Positions 52,458 to 62,208 of a stretch of DNA of 64,000 nt are shown here, in pieces; positions within the stretch are counted from its first letter, which is position 1, and the number at the start of each line of letters is the position of its first letter. The stretch is from Sandaracinus sp. (GTDB lineage Bacteria; Myxococcota_A; Polyangia; Polyangiales; Houyiibacteriaceae), in NCBI GenBank assembly GCA_020633125.1, contig JACKEH010000002.1, forward strand, positions 1 to 64,000, written 5' to 3'. The position numbers and the translations under genes were made by a program. The notes below the pieces were generated by a model. That model was not told where the DNA came from, did not search any database, and saw only the letters and a program-made list of their open reading frames with translations.

Positions 52458-53701
52458 CGCGCAGGACCTCTCGTTCGATGCATGGACGCGTCTCTCGCGA
52501 GGCGGGCTTCACGCTCCTCGAGCTCATGGTCGCGCTCGTGGCCGGCTTGGTCGCGATTCTGGCCGTGTACTACGTGAGCTCCGCGTCTGCGCGGCACTTC
52601 CACGAACAGCAGCGCGTCGCGCAGACGCAGACCTCGGTCCGCATGGCGATGCAGCAGCTTCGTCGGGACATCGGTCGCACCGCGCTCTTCGGCACCCCGA
52701 ACAGCGAACGCGAGACGCGCTGCATCACGCCACCGCGTCCGGTTCAGGCCATCGTCTTTCAAAACGACGTCGACAACGCCGCGCTCCCGCGGGCGGCCGC
52801 CAACGGGGTGAGCGCAGACCGCCTCCGGCTCACGGGCAACTTCGTCACGAGCGACGTCTACTTCGTCAGCACGCTCGCGGGCAGCGGCACCGGGGCGTAC
52901 CTGCAGACCCAGTGGCAGGGCTTCCGCCGCGACTTCGGCAACTGGACCGCGGCCAACCTGCCGATCGGCGCGCCGACGATGCCCACCGGTTACAACGCGG
53001 CGGCGCTCTCCGACGTGTTCTCGGCGGATCGGATGGTCCACATCCAGAACGTCCAGGGGTACCACTTCTTCTTGGACATTCAGAACGTGACCGCGAACGG
53101 CACCACGCCGCCGCTCGTGAACTTCCGCCAGAGCCTGCCCATCGGCGGCACCTGCGTGGGTGGCCTCGCGGACGGAGCGCTCATCGCGCCGATCAGCACC
53201 GTGGAGTACGCGGTCGTGAACCCGCGCACCGACGCGGAGCTCGTCGACCTGCTCGGGGTCGGCTCGACGGCGGCGCTCGAGCAAGCGACCGGCCGCGTGA
53301 ACTCGGTGCTCGTGCGTCGCGAGATCAACATGCGCGACGGCTCGACGATCGCAGGCACGACGCGTGTGGTGCTCGAGTACGTCGCGGACCTGAACTACGA
53401 GTTCGTCTTCGACGACCAGACCGCGCCCGGCAACGCGCCGAACCTGGTTCGTCGTGACGGCGCGCAGTCCGCGAACCTCCTCAACGGAAGCGTCGCCGCG
53501 GTTCCGCACCGCGTACGCAGCGTCATCGTGCGCCTCTCCGCGCGCACCGCCGGTGAAGAGCCGGGCTTCCCCTTCGTCGCCGGTGGCCCCGCGCTCACCC
53601 GCTACGACGTCGACGGACGAACCGACGCGGCCGCGCGCATTCGTACCCTCGAGACCGAGATCTTCCTCCCCAACCTCGCTGGCCGGAACCTTCGCCCATG
53701 A
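52454..53701 (+). CDS. pilW: type IV pilus minor pilin PilW
   Basis: Prepilin site REAG-FTLLELMVALVAGLVAI and the following QTQTSVRMAMQQLRRDIGRT are typical for PilW. At 415 residues it is the largest pilin-like protein of the operon and has a beta-rich body with few cysteines. GTG 52454 overlaps the pilV stop. Confidence 0.88.
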   Translation: MTRRTSRSMHGRVSREAGFTLLELMVALVAGLVAILAVYYVSSASARHFHEQQRVAQTQTSVRMAMQQLRRDIGRTALFGTPNSERETRCITPPRPVQAIVFQNDVDNAALPRAAANGVSADRLRLTGNFVTSDVYFVSTLAGSGTGAYLQTQWQGFRRDFGNWTAANLPIGAPTMPTGYNAAALSDVFSADRMVHIQNVQGYHFFLDIQNVTANGTTPPLVNFRQSLPIGGTCVGGLADGALIAPISTVEYAVVNPRTDAELVDLLGVGSTAALEQATGRVNSVLVRREINMRDGSTIAGTTRVVLEYVADLNYEFVFDDQTAPGNAPNLVRRDGAQSANLLNGSVAAVPHRVRSVIVRLSARTAGEEPGFPFVAGGPALTRYDVDGRTDAAARIRTLETEIFLPNLAGRNLRP

Positions 53702-54378
53702 CGCGCTCGACCACCTCGACCCGCCGCTCGCGCCGCCAGGAAGAAGGCGCGGTGATGCTGATCGTCATGCTCGTGCTCCTGACGACGACGGCGCTCGCGG
53801 TCTTCGCGATTCACGCGACCACCACCGAGGTCCGCGCGGCCGGTCACGACCGCATGGGCGCGCAGGCGCAGGAGATCGGCGAGTCCGGCCTCGCCGCCGC
53901 ACACACTTGGGTCGACGTCTTCGGTCCGGATGCGCTCGCGAACGCGATGGCCGCGTCGAGCCGCGTGGTCGGCAACACCTACAGCTTGCCGCAGCCCTTC
54001 GAACCGGCGCTCGCGGCCGACCGTCAGGGTTACCGTCTCTACGCGCGCGACTTCGAAGCCGTGGTCAACGCCACGAGCGGTGGCGCGGTCGCGTCGCTCG
54101 ACCTCGACCAAGCCGACCTCGGCGGCGCGAACCGACTCTACAGCCCGAGCGTGGTCGTCGACGTCTACGACAACCACCAATACACGGGCGTGCTCGCCGG
54201 TTACCGCAGCGACGGCAACAGCCTGCTTCGTTTCCTCGGCGCCACCTACACCTCGCGTGGCCGCCTTCGCCTCACCGCCGCCGACGGCTCGCTGATCGAC
54301 AGCAACGACGGCACTGGTCGCGGTTTCTACGACAGTTCTTCGGACGCCCGTGCTCGCGGCGTCTCCGGCCCGTTCTGA
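53698..54378 (+). CDS. pilX: type IV pilus minor pilin PilX-like
   Basis: Position in the operon, the EEGAVMLIVMLVLLTTTALAV hydrophobic N-terminal helix (the cleavage Gly and following Ala) and AQEIGESGLAAAH (the A-E-S-G-L pattern) identify PilX. It overlaps pilW by 4 bp (ATGA). The helix lacks the usual Glu+5, which is common in PilX. Confidence 0.8.
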   Translation: MTRSTTSTRRSRRQEEGAVMLIVMLVLLTTTALAVFAIHATTTEVRAAGHDRMGAQAQEIGESGLAAAHTWVDVFGPDALANAMAASSRVVGNTYSLPQPFEPALAADRQGYRLYARDFEAVVNATSGGAVASLDLDQADLGGANRLYSPSVVVDVYDNHQYTGVLAGYRSDGNSLLRFLGATYTSRGRLRLTAADGSLIDSNDGTGRGFYDSSSDARARGVSGPF

Positions 54379-54399
54379 ACGCGTGTGGAGAAGAAGCTC

Positions 54400-57300
54400 A
54401 TGACTCGCACACTCCTCGCTCTCGCCCTCTTGTCGGTACCGCTCGTCGCTCGCGCCCAAGGCCCGGACGTTCGCGACGTACGCCCGATCGTGATGCTGCT
54501 CGTCGACTCCTCGGGGTCGATGGAGCGTCGCGGCGATTGCGTGTGCACCACACCGACCTGCAACGAGTGCATGCCGACGTGCTCGGGTGGCGCGCCTCAG
54601 CGCAACCGCTGGGCCACGGTGCTGGAGGCGCTCACGGGCACGTGGGACGGCTTCACCTGCGCGGCCGAGGACCGACGCAACTCCGGCTACGCGTCGCAGG
54701 CGGACTTCCGCTACTACATCGACCACATCCTGCATCCGGGCGAGGCGCGTCGAATCGGCGGCGGGACCTTCGCGCCGACGGTGACGCAGCAAACGGACGG
54801 CATCCTCGACTCGTACGCCGACCGCGCGAAGTTCGGCCTGATGACCTTCGACGGCGTGAGCACGCTGCGCGATCGGCCGCTTCTCGTCACGCAGCTCGAC
54901 TTCGAGATGCCGGGCTTCTTGACCAGCTCGGCGGGCGCTCTGGGTGGCTTCTCGTACGGTGAGCGCAAGCCCTTCGGTTTCCCGGGTTGCGGCCAGGCGT
55001 ACATGATCGACAACGGCGCGCAGAGTGAGCAGGCCGGCGGCACGCTCGTCAGCGTCGGGAGCGACGCCGAAGACTTCACGCTCATCAACACGAACATTCA
55101 GGCGCAGCTTCTCGCCACGCGCCCCTACGGCCCGACGCCCATCGCGGGCATGCTCGAGGACTTCGAGTTCTACCTTCAGAACCACCCCGACGTTGCCGCG
55201 CGTACCGTGGCGGGCGGCTCGGGTGACGCGTTCCAAGCTTGCCGTCCGCGCTACGCGATTCTCCTCACCGACGGCTACCCGAACGCCGACATGCGCGACG
55301 AGCCGTACAACTGCGAGGGCGCGGGCCACGGATTCGGCTGCCCCTACGACACCCCCGCGACCACGGCGGCGCGCCTCTGCGAGTACTCCGGCGCGAGCGA
55401 GGAGTGCGAGGGCTACATCGACGGTCTCTTCGTCGTCGGCTTCACGGTCGAAGACGCCCGCGCCGTCCAGGAGCTCCACAACATCGCGGCGGCCGGCGGC
55501 ACCTGTGCGAACCCGGCCACCGGGGAGTGCGCGTACCTCGTCGGTTCCTCGTCGGGTCCCGCGCAGCTTCGTGAAGCGCTGGCCGACATCCTCGATCAAG
55601 CGAACCCGGGCACGACCACCCGCACCGTCAACGCCTTCAGCGGGACCTCGCCCGGCGCGAGTGCCCAAGGACAGGCCCAGTTCAACACGGGCTTCCAGAT
55701 CCCCGGCGAAGGCGAGCCTTGGGCGGGCGTGCTCGAGCGACGTCGCTTCGAGTGCGACGCCTCGAACGTTCCGATGCCGCAAGATGTGGAGGATCGGGAT
55801 CGCTTCCAGACGATCCTGAACAACCGCCCCACGCCGCGTCGACTTCTGACTGCGCTTCCGAACAACCGCAACAACGTCCGCGGCTACTTGATCGGCGACG
55901 GTGCGGTCCCGGCGTCCGTCGGCGGTTCGGGCAGCGCGTCCGGCGGCGGCAACGGTCGCGGTGGTAGCGGTGGCAGGCAGTGCGGTGGCGGCGGACGCAC
56001 CACGCCGGCGGACGCACGACCGGCGGAGACCGGAGTTCGCCTCACGTCGTTCGCGCAGAGCAACGCGGCGCTCGATCGACGCCTCTTCGGGACCGGAGTC
56101 ACGCAGACGGAGCGCAACAACATCATCGATTGGGTGCACGGCGTCGGTCGCGCCAACCGGCTCGGCGACATCTACCACTCGTCGCCGGTCGTCGTGGGCG
56201 CACCCGAGGAAGACCTCGCGGACGAGTCGTACAACGAGTTCCGCCGCCGCCCCGAGGTCGCGAACCGACCGAAGGTCGTCTACGTCGGAACCAACGACGG
56301 CATCATGCACGCGTTCGTCGCCGAGGACATCACCATCACCACCGGTCCCCACGCGGGCGAGCGCTACACCGCGGGTGAAGAGCTCTGGGGCTTCGTCCCG
56401 CCGGCGGTGATTCCAAGCCTCAACTCGGCGCGCACCGGCCACGTCTTCACCGTCGACGGCACGCCCGTCGTGAAAGACATCTTCTACAACCGTGCGCCGG
56501 GTCAGTCGGCCGACGCATCCGCGTACCACACCGTCATGGTCTTCGGGCTTCGGGGCGGCGGAGGCGCCTACCTCGCGCTCGACGTGACGGACCCGCTCGA
56601 GCCCGAGTTCTTGTGGCAGGTTGCGCACCCCGAAATGGGCGCCACGTACGGCATCCCGGCGTTGGGCCAGGTGCTGATTCGCGACAGCAGCAACAACGTT
56701 CGCGAGATCTCGATGGTGCTCCTTCCCGGCGGTGCGGGCACCGACCTCTCGAGCAGCACGTGTGGCGGCGTGGCGGAGCCCCTTCCGGATGGGCGGATGT
56801 CGAAGCCGCTCGGCTGCCCGTCTCGCGGCAAGGGCCGCCCCCCGGTCAACGCAGGCACCCTCAACGCCCGTGAGAACATGCGCTGTTGGGACACGACCGG
56901 TCGCTCGATGTACTTCGTCGACCCCGCGAGCGGCGAGATTCTCAGCTACCTCGACGACACCGTCTTCAACGCACCGGTCACCGGTGGTGTGTCGTTCTTC
57001 ACCGGCGACGTCGGCACCATCGCGACGCGTGCGTTCGTCACCGACGCGGACGGCGTCATCTGGCGTGTCGACTTCAGCAACCCGGACCCGGCGCGTTGGG
57101 ACGCGGAGCCCTTCCACGACATCTTCCACGACCTGACGGCGACGGAAGGACAGCCGGCGTACTTCCCGCCGATTCTCACCACCGACGATCAGGGTCGGGT
57201 GGTCGTGATTCAGGCGACGGGTGAAGTCGACAACCTCGACCAGCCCTACTACGAGAACCGTGTCGTCTCGATCACGGAGAACCCCGAATACGACACGACT

Positions 57301-57849
57301 GGCGCGCTCCGGCAGGTCACCGGCATCCTCAACTGGGAGGTCCGACTCGAGCAAGGTGAGCGTGTCACCGGCCCACTCGAGCTCTTCGCGGGGAAGGTCT
57401 ATTTCGCGAGTTTCGCGACCTCTCCGACGACCTCCATCGATGCCTGCTCCTACGGCTACAGCCGCATTTGGGGCGTCGAGTACCTCCTCAACGAGACGAG
57501 CGCCACGCAACCCACGAACATCCCGCTCGGTGCTCTCGAGGACACGGACGCGCCGGGCACCTTCGTTCGTCACCTCCCGCCGCTCGAGAACCAGATCGTG
57601 ATGGGTGTGCGCGTCACGCAGCGCCCGACTTGCTCGACCCTTCAAGAGGTGAGTGAGACCGATCCCTACTTCGGCACGCGCACGTACCAGCAGGTCACGA
57701 GCGCGAACCGTGGCGAGTTCTTCCTCGTCGCGCAGGTCAGCGGTGGCGGCACCGCGGCGACGGGTGGCTCGGTGGCCGAGTTCTCGCGTCAGCTCCCCGC
57801 GCCGCTCTCGTACACGCGCGTTCAAGGCTGGGCGGGCACGATCGACTGA
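54400..57849 (+). CDS. pilY1: type IV pilus tip adhesin/assembly protein PilY1
   Basis: A 1149-residue secreted protein. Signal peptide MTRTLLALALLSVPLVARAQ, then a von Willebrand A domain with the MIDAS motif DSSGSM and YAILLTDGYPNADM. A Gly-rich linker comes next, then the PilY1 C-terminal beta-propeller (SSPVVVGAPEED, VVYVGTNDGIMHAF, GYPALGQV-like GIPALGQVLI). ATG 54400 is preferred to GTG 54385 because GGAG lies 9 bases ahead. Last gene of the minor pilin operon, followed by a strong terminator. Confidence 0.92.
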   Translation: MTRTLLALALLSVPLVARAQGPDVRDVRPIVMLLVDSSGSMERRGDCVCTTPTCNECMPTCSGGAPQRNRWATVLEALTGTWDGFTCAAEDRRNSGYASQADFRYYIDHILHPGEARRIGGGTFAPTVTQQTDGILDSYADRAKFGLMTFDGVSTLRDRPLLVTQLDFEMPGFLTSSAGALGGFSYGERKPFGFPGCGQAYMIDNGAQSEQAGGTLVSVGSDAEDFTLINTNIQAQLLATRPYGPTPIAGMLEDFEFYLQNHPDVAARTVAGGSGDAFQACRPRYAILLTDGYPNADMRDEPYNCEGAGHGFGCPYDTPATTAARLCEYSGASEECEGYIDGLFVVGFTVEDARAVQELHNIAAAGGTCANPATGECAYLVGSSSGPAQLREALADILDQANPGTTTRTVNAFSGTSPGASAQGQAQFNTGFQIPGEGEPWAGVLERRRFECDASNVPMPQDVEDRDRFQTILNNRPTPRRLLTALPNNRNNVRGYLIGDGAVPASVGGSGSASGGGNGRGGSGGRQCGGGGRTTPADARPAETGVRLTSFAQSNAALDRRLFGTGVTQTERNNIIDWVHGVGRANRLGDIYHSSPVVVGAPEEDLADESYNEFRRRPEVANRPKVVYVGTNDGIMHAFVAEDITITTGPHAGERYTAGEELWGFVPPAVIPSLNSARTGHVFTVDGTPVVKDIFYNRAPGQSADASAYHTVMVFGLRGGGGAYLALDVTDPLEPEFLWQVAHPEMGATYGIPALGQVLIRDSSNNVREISMVLLPGGAGTDLSSSTCGGVAEPLPDGRMSKPLGCPSRGKGRPPVNAGTLNARENMRCWDTTGRSMYFVDPASGEILSYLDDTVFNAPVTGGVSFFTGDVGTIATRAFVTDADGVIWRVDFSNPDPARWDAEPFHDIFHDLTATEGQPAYFPPILTTDDQGRVVVIQATGEVDNLDQPYYENRVVSITENPEYDTTGALRQVTGILNWEVRLEQGERVTGPLELFAGKVYFASFATSPTTSIDACSYGYSRIWGVEYLLNETSATQPTNIPLGALEDTDAPGTFVRHLPPLENQIVMGVRVTQRPTCSTLQEVSETDPYFGTRTYQQVTSANRGEFFLVAQVSGGGTAATGGSVAEFSRQLPAPLSYTRVQGWAGTID

Positions 57850-57871
57850 TCGATCAGGCCACGTGCGAAGG

Positions 57872-57896
57872 AGGCCACCCGATGGGTGGCCTTTTT
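57872..57896 (+). terminator. pilin operon terminator
   Basis: AGGCCACCC and GGGTGGCCT form a 9-bp stem around GAT, followed by TTTT: a textbook intrinsic terminator 22 bp after pilY1. Confidence 0.85.
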
Positions 57897-57966
57897 CGTG
57901 CGCAGACGGGGCCCACGGACGAACCGACGCGCTAACGGGCCAGGCGACTCGACGTACGATGCCGCC

Positions 57967-58614
57967 ATGACCGCCACCGTCCCGCTCGCATTCGAACGCC
58001 TCGACGAAGACACGATGCGCGAGCGCGCCGAACGGTTCCTCGCGGTGGCACGACGACGTCGCAGCGTCCGCCACTTCGCGACCGACCCGATCCCCCTCGA
58101 CGTGGTCGAGCGCTGCATCGAAGCCGCGGCCCAAGCGCCCAGCGGCGCGAACAAACAGCCGTGGACCTTCGCGCTGGTCACCGACCCGGAGATCAAACGT
58201 CGCATTCGGCAAGCCGCCGAAGCCGAAGAGCGCGAGTTCTACGGCGGACGCGCCCCGCAGAGCTGGCTCGACGACCTCGCCCACCTGGGCACCGACGCCG
58301 ACAAACCTTTCCTCGAGGAAGCGCCGGCACTGATCGTCGTCTTCATGCAGCGCACGAGCGAAGAGGGCGCGCGCCACTACTACGTGCACGAGTCCGTCGG
58401 GCTCGCGACCGGTTTTCTCTTGGCCGCACTCGCCCACGCCGGCCTCGCGACGCTCACCCACACGCCGAGCCCGATGGGGTTCCTCGGCGAGATCCTCGAG
58501 CGACCGGAGCACGAGCGACCCTTCTTGTTGATCCCAGTCGGCTACCCCACGCCCGATTGCCGCGTGCCCGACATCACCCGCAAGGAGCTCGGTGCCGTCG
58601 TGGTGCGTCGCTGA
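57967..58614 (+). CDS. nitroreductase family protein (iodotyrosine deiodinase/BluB-like group)
   Basis: An FMN enzyme of 215 residues: RRRRSVRHF is the N-terminal FMN phosphate site, EAAAQAPSGANKQPWTF the second, and HESVGLATGFLLAALAHAGLATLTHTP the dimer/active-site helix. The sequence AAEAEEREFYG resembles the deiodinase-like lid. Substrate unknown. Its 3' end has been repeated in tandem behind the stop codon. Confidence 0.85.
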   Translation: MTATVPLAFERLDEDTMRERAERFLAVARRRRSVRHFATDPIPLDVVERCIEAAAQAPSGANKQPWTFALVTDPEIKRRIRQAAEAEEREFYGGRAPQSWLDDLAHLGTDADKPFLEEAPALIVVFMQRTSEEGARHYYVHESVGLATGFLLAALAHAGLATLTHTPSPMGFLGEILERPEHERPFLLIPVGYPTPDCRVPDITRKELGAVVVRR

Positions 58615-58656
58615 CGGGCCGTCGCTGACCGTGCGTCGCTGACCGTGCGTCGCTGA
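58603..58656 (+). repeat. short tandem copies of the nitroreductase 3' end
   Basis: GTGCGTCGCTGA, including the stop codon, occurs at 58603-58614, 58631-58642 and 58645-58656, with a partial copy (CGTCGCTGA, 58620-58628) between. The two last copies are spaced by 14 bp. Confidence 0.8.
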
Positions 58657-58729
58657 GCGTCCGGATCGGACGTCGGTCCGTCGCGACCGAAAACACGCGC
58701 GAAGCCGGCGACCGCGGTACGCTTCGCCC

Positions 58730-59245
58730 GTGCGTTCGTGCTCGTTGCTCCTCCTCGGCCTCGTCGCGTGCGGCCCCTGCGGCTCGTCGTCGTCGGAAAA
58801 CGGAACCACGCAACCGACGGAAGCGCCCGAACCGGAAGCGCCCGTCGTCGACGACGCACTCTACGACGCCGAGGGCAACCTGCTCCCGTCCGACGTCGTG
58901 ATCGCCGGCCTGGCGTTGCCCCGCGGCCTCGAAGAGCGACCCTCCTTCGGCGACCGACGCCACGTCTACTGGACCAACGTGCCGCTCGTGAAGGTGCAGG
59001 GGTATTTCGGCCGACGTCTGATCACGGGTCAGGTCGACCGCCTCGGTGACGCGGCCATCTTTCGTCGCGCGGTTCCTCAAGGCGTGCGCGGCGGCGTCGT
59101 GCACCTCGACGTCGGCATTCATCCCATCCCGCGGGGTGGAGGGTCTCGCGTCGAGATCGAAGAGATTGCGCCCGAACCGCAGAACCCACCGAGCGCCGAC
59201 GAGCTCATCCGTCGTTTCGACGAAGAGCAACGCCGACTCGACTGA
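58730..59245 (+). CDS. small lipoprotein
   Basis: GTG 58730 gives leader MRSCSLLLLGLVAC with lipobox, a Ser/Glu/Pro linker, then a compact beta-rich domain (LYDAEGNLLPSDVVIAGLALP, GRRLITGQVDRLG) of about 120 residues. No family recognised. It converges with the next gene. Confidence 0.65.
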   Translation: MRSCSLLLLGLVACGPCGSSSSENGTTQPTEAPEPEAPVVDDALYDAEGNLLPSDVVIAGLALPRGLEERPSFGDRRHVYWTNVPLVKVQGYFGRRLITGQVDRLGDAAIFRRAVPQGVRGGVVHLDVGIHPIPRGGGSRVEIEEIAPEPQNPPSADELIRRFDEEQRRLD

Positions 59246-59359
59246 CGGTCGCGAAGCCGTCGGTGCACTCGATCGAGTGACCACGGGGCGCGCGACGCCA
59301 CGGCGCTCGACGCTCACCGCGCTCGACGCCACGACGCTCGTACGACGTGCGCATCGCGC

Positions 59360-59878
59360 TCAGCGGAACTCGGAGAGGTGCGTGATGAACCAGCGGTCGC
59401 CCCACGCGATCATCGTGCGCACCTCGAAGCGACGTTCTTCGCCGCCGGTGCGGTAGACGATCCAGTTGTGGCGCTGCGCCCAATAGGGCAACCGGTTCGA
59501 CTCTTCGCGAAGCCCGACCCAACCGCGACGACGCGAGAACTCGAAGCGCACGAGCTCCGCGTCCGCCGGCACCTCGGCGTGCAGCGCGTGAATGTCGCGC
59601 TCGTAGAGACGAACGATGCGGTCGTAGAGCGCGTCCGGATCCGCGATGCCTTTGATCGCGCGAAACGCCTCGCGCGAGAGGAAGAAGTCCATCGCCGCCG
59701 CCGGGTCGTCGGCCTTGATCGCGGCGAGCAGGGTGCGGGCGCGGTCTTCGACGTCGCCCGGACCCGGCCGCGGCGGCGCCTCCCGAAGGTCCGCGCGATT
59801 CCCTTCCGGAATCGCGACGTCTTGGGCGAGCCCGAGGACGGGGAGGGTGAGGGCGACGAGCAACACGAGGCGACGCAT
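59360..59878 (-). CDS. exported hypothetical protein (NTF2-like fold possible)
   Basis: ATG 59878 gives signal peptide MRRLVLLVALTLPVLGLAQ. The mature part (150 residues) has ARTLLAAIKADDPAAAMDFF, SREAFRAIKGIADPDALYD and a late beta hairpin (FEVRTMIAWGDRWFITHLSEF), reminiscent of secreted NTF2-like proteins. No catalytic residues evident. Confidence 0.7.
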   Translation of the reverse strand: MRRLVLLVALTLPVLGLAQDVAIPEGNRADLREAPPRPGPGDVEDRARTLLAAIKADDPAAAMDFFLSREAFRAIKGIADPDALYDRIVRLYERDIHALHAEVPADAELVRFEFSRRRGWVGLREESNRLPYWAQRHNWIVYRTGGEERRFEVRTMIAWGDRWFITHLSEFR

Positions 59879-59965
59879 GAGGCTCCGGATACCGCGAGGA
59901 TCACACGCCGTCGACTCGACCGCGCCGCGCATGGACCGCGGGGCAGGGGAGGGCATTCAACGCAG

Positions 59966-60150
59966 ACCCGTGCCCATGCCCATGCCCGTGCCCGCGGGAC
60001 GAGACACCTCGAGCACGACTCGCGGAAGAGAACCCGGTTTCGCCGCAAGTCGACGATGCGTGTCGACGAATCGAGTGAGAGGGCCAAATCGAACGCTGGC
60101 CCAACTCCCGAGCTTCTTCTCACGAGTCGCGGGCACGGGCGGGCACGGTG
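59966..60150. repeat. hexanucleotide-bounded intergenic element (copy B)
   Basis: CCCGTGCCC/CCCATGCCC units (59966-59998) and inverted GGGCACGGGC units (60129-60150) bracket the element. On the minus strand the latter are followed by GACTCGTGAGAAGAA (60114-60128), the core shared with the elements near 10768 and 14047. It lies directly after the stop of ggt copy 2, at the edge of the inverted duplication. Confidence 0.65.
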
Positions 60151-60164
60151 AACGCGACGTGGGC

Positions 60165-61958
60165 TCAGCGACCCGCGGGGCGGCCGCCTTTGCGTGGATC
60201 ACACGCCGCCTCGAGCCGCACACCATTCTCCTCGTGCACGATCGCGATGGCCTGCGCGGTCGCGAGGTGATCGGTCTCGTCGATCGTGTGCCCACGTCGC
60301 ACGAGCCCCTCACGCACCCCCGCGTCGAGCGGATGCTCCGACTCGACCCGCAGCTCGTTCGGATGCGCCTGGTGATGCACCCGCGGCGCGGCCATCGCGT
60401 CGCCCCCACTCATCCCGAAGAGCACGACGTTCATCGCCACTTGCTGCGTCGCCGTCACGATGCGCGAGCCACCCGCCGCGCCGACCGCGAGCACCGGCCG
60501 ACCTTCGCCGTCGAGCACGATGGTCGGGCTCATCGTCGAGATGGGTCGCTTGCCCGGTCCCGGAAGGTTCGGGGCGCCGCCCAACAAACCGAACGCGTTG
60601 CTGACCCCGACCTCACGCGCGAAGTCGTCCATCTCGTCGTTCATCACGATGCCGGCCGCCGTGTAGCGCGCACCGAAGGGCAGGTTCACCGTCGTCGTCA
60701 CCGCCGCGACGTTGCCCTCGGCATCGACGACGCAGAGGTGGCTCGTCCCGTTCTCTTCGCCGGGCCCGGTGTTCGCCGCCGCCTGCAGCGGGAAGTCGTA
60801 GTCCTCCGGCGGGTTCGCGAGCCCGGGATGAAACGCCGCCGCTCGGGCCGCGATGCGCGAGGGCGCCAACATCGCCTCGAGCGGAAGCTGCACGTGATCG
60901 GGGTCACCGAAGTAGCGCTCGCGGTCGAGGTAGGGGCCCTTCCAGCTCTCGGCGAGCGCGTGAAGGAACGCCGCGCCGGGTCGCTCACCCCGCGTGGTCG
61001 GACGCCAACGCGCCGGAAGACTCTCGAGCACCGCGAGGCTCTGCATCAGCGTGAAGCCACCCGCCGAAGGAGGCGGCGCGGTCACCCACGTGTGCCCGAA
61101 ACGCTCCGCACGAAGCGGCTCACGCTCGACGACGCGGTAGCTCGCGAGATCCTCCATCGTGAAGAGCCCCCCCGCGGCACGGTTCGCACGCACGATCTCG
61201 CGCGCGATGCGGCCGGTGTAGATGGCACGCGCACCCCGCGCCCCGAGCTCGCGAAGCGTTCGCGCGAGCTCGGGCTGACGAAGAAGCTGCCCCTCTCGAA
61301 GCGGGCCTTCACCCTCGAACCAACGGCGCATCGTCGCGTCAGCCCGCATCTGGTCGCCGAAATACGACGACATGCGCGCGACCGCGCCGGACACCGGGAC
61401 ACCGTCCTGCGCGAGCTTCACGGCCGGCTGCACGATGCGCGAGAGCGGAATGCCGGAGCCGAAGCGTCGAACCATCGCCTCGATGCCCGCTGGCTCGCCC
61501 GGGATACCACTCGCGAGCCCACCCACTTGCGAGGCCGCGTTCGCGCGACCCGGCATCGGCGCGGGTCGGTCCACGAACATGTCGGGCGTGGCCGCCGCGG
61601 GCGCCGCTTCCCGGAAATCGAGGAAGGTGAAGGTCCGGTCGGAGGCCTTGTAATAGAGGAGGAACCCACCGCCTCCGAGCCCACTCGACGCCGGCGACGC
61701 GACCCCGAGCGCGAGCATCGTCGCTGCCGCCGCGTCGGCCGCGTTGCCCCCAGCGGCGAGAATCTCCGCGCCGGCCGCCGAAGCCGCGGGGTGATCGGCG
61801 GCAACCGCAAAGTCGGAGTAGCTCGCGGCGAAGGACTCGGCCGGGATTGGCGCCCCACTCGAAGCGGGAGACCCCGTCGAAGCCGCCGTCGAAGCGGGAG
61901 CCTGGGCGTGGGCGCTCCCGACGAGGAGGGCGAGCACGAGGAGGAGGCGGCTACGCAT
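60165..61958 (-). CDS. ggt: gamma-glutamyltranspeptidase, copy 2
   Basis: 597 residues with the same signal peptide, NGTSHLCVVD nucleophile segment and GAAGGSRI motif as copy 1. About 14 substitutions and a 6-residue insertion after the signal peptide (region GSPASSG) are the only protein differences. The downstream terminator of copy 1 is replaced by a hexanucleotide element. Both enzymes should be active. Confidence 0.95.
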   Translation of the reverse strand: MRSRLLLVLALLVGSAHAQAPASTAASTGSPASSGAPIPAESFAASYSDFAVAADHPAASAAGAEILAAGGNAADAAAATMLALGVASPASSGLGGGGFLLYYKASDRTFTFLDFREAAPAAATPDMFVDRPAPMPGRANAASQVGGLASGIPGEPAGIEAMVRRFGSGIPLSRIVQPAVKLAQDGVPVSGAVARMSSYFGDQMRADATMRRWFEGEGPLREGQLLRQPELARTLRELGARGARAIYTGRIAREIVRANRAAGGLFTMEDLASYRVVEREPLRAERFGHTWVTAPPPSAGGFTLMQSLAVLESLPARWRPTTRGERPGAAFLHALAESWKGPYLDRERYFGDPDHVQLPLEAMLAPSRIAARAAAFHPGLANPPEDYDFPLQAAANTGPGEENGTSHLCVVDAEGNVAAVTTTVNLPFGARYTAAGIVMNDEMDDFAREVGVSNAFGLLGGAPNLPGPGKRPISTMSPTIVLDGEGRPVLAVGAAGGSRIVTATQQVAMNVVLFGMSGGDAMAAPRVHHQAHPNELRVESEHPLDAGVREGLVRRGHTIDETDHLATAQAIAIVHEENGVRLEAACDPRKGGRPAGR

Positions 61959-62022
61959 CGCACCTCTCTACCGTCGGCGGCGCGCCACGTCGACGCCGAG
62001 TCGCCCCGTCCAACGAAGAGAC

Positions 62023-62208
62023 TCAGCGCCCGAGGAGCGCACGAAGTGACAAATAGCGCTGTAGATCCAATGGTTTGTAGCTCACTCCATCACGCCACAT
62101 CCGCAGATCCGAGAGGCGATATCCGATGGCGAGCGCGTCCACGACCTGCGCCGGCACGTGCCGGTGTGGCCTCGGCAGAGCTCGAAACGTCTGGCGAACC
62201 GAAGGCAT
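62023..62208 (-). CDS. small conserved protein B (61 aa), copy 2
   Basis: Same length as 33462-33647, with two amino-acid changes (Arg to His, Ser to Tyr) among 16 altered codons. Located between the conserved spacer and ggt copy 2. Unknown family; related to the 64-aa ORF beside it. Confidence 0.8.
   Translation of the reverse strand: MPSVRQTFRALPRPHRHVPAQVVDALAIGYRLSDLRMWRDGVSYKPLDLQRYLSLRALLGR

Noticed and set aside
53602..58809. Very long open frame of 1735 codons on the minus strand opposite the pilin operon
   Set aside because: It is the antisense shadow of pilW, pilX, pilY1 and the nitroreductase gene; composition is Arg/His/Val/Asp-rich without any domain, as expected when high-G+C genes are read backwards.
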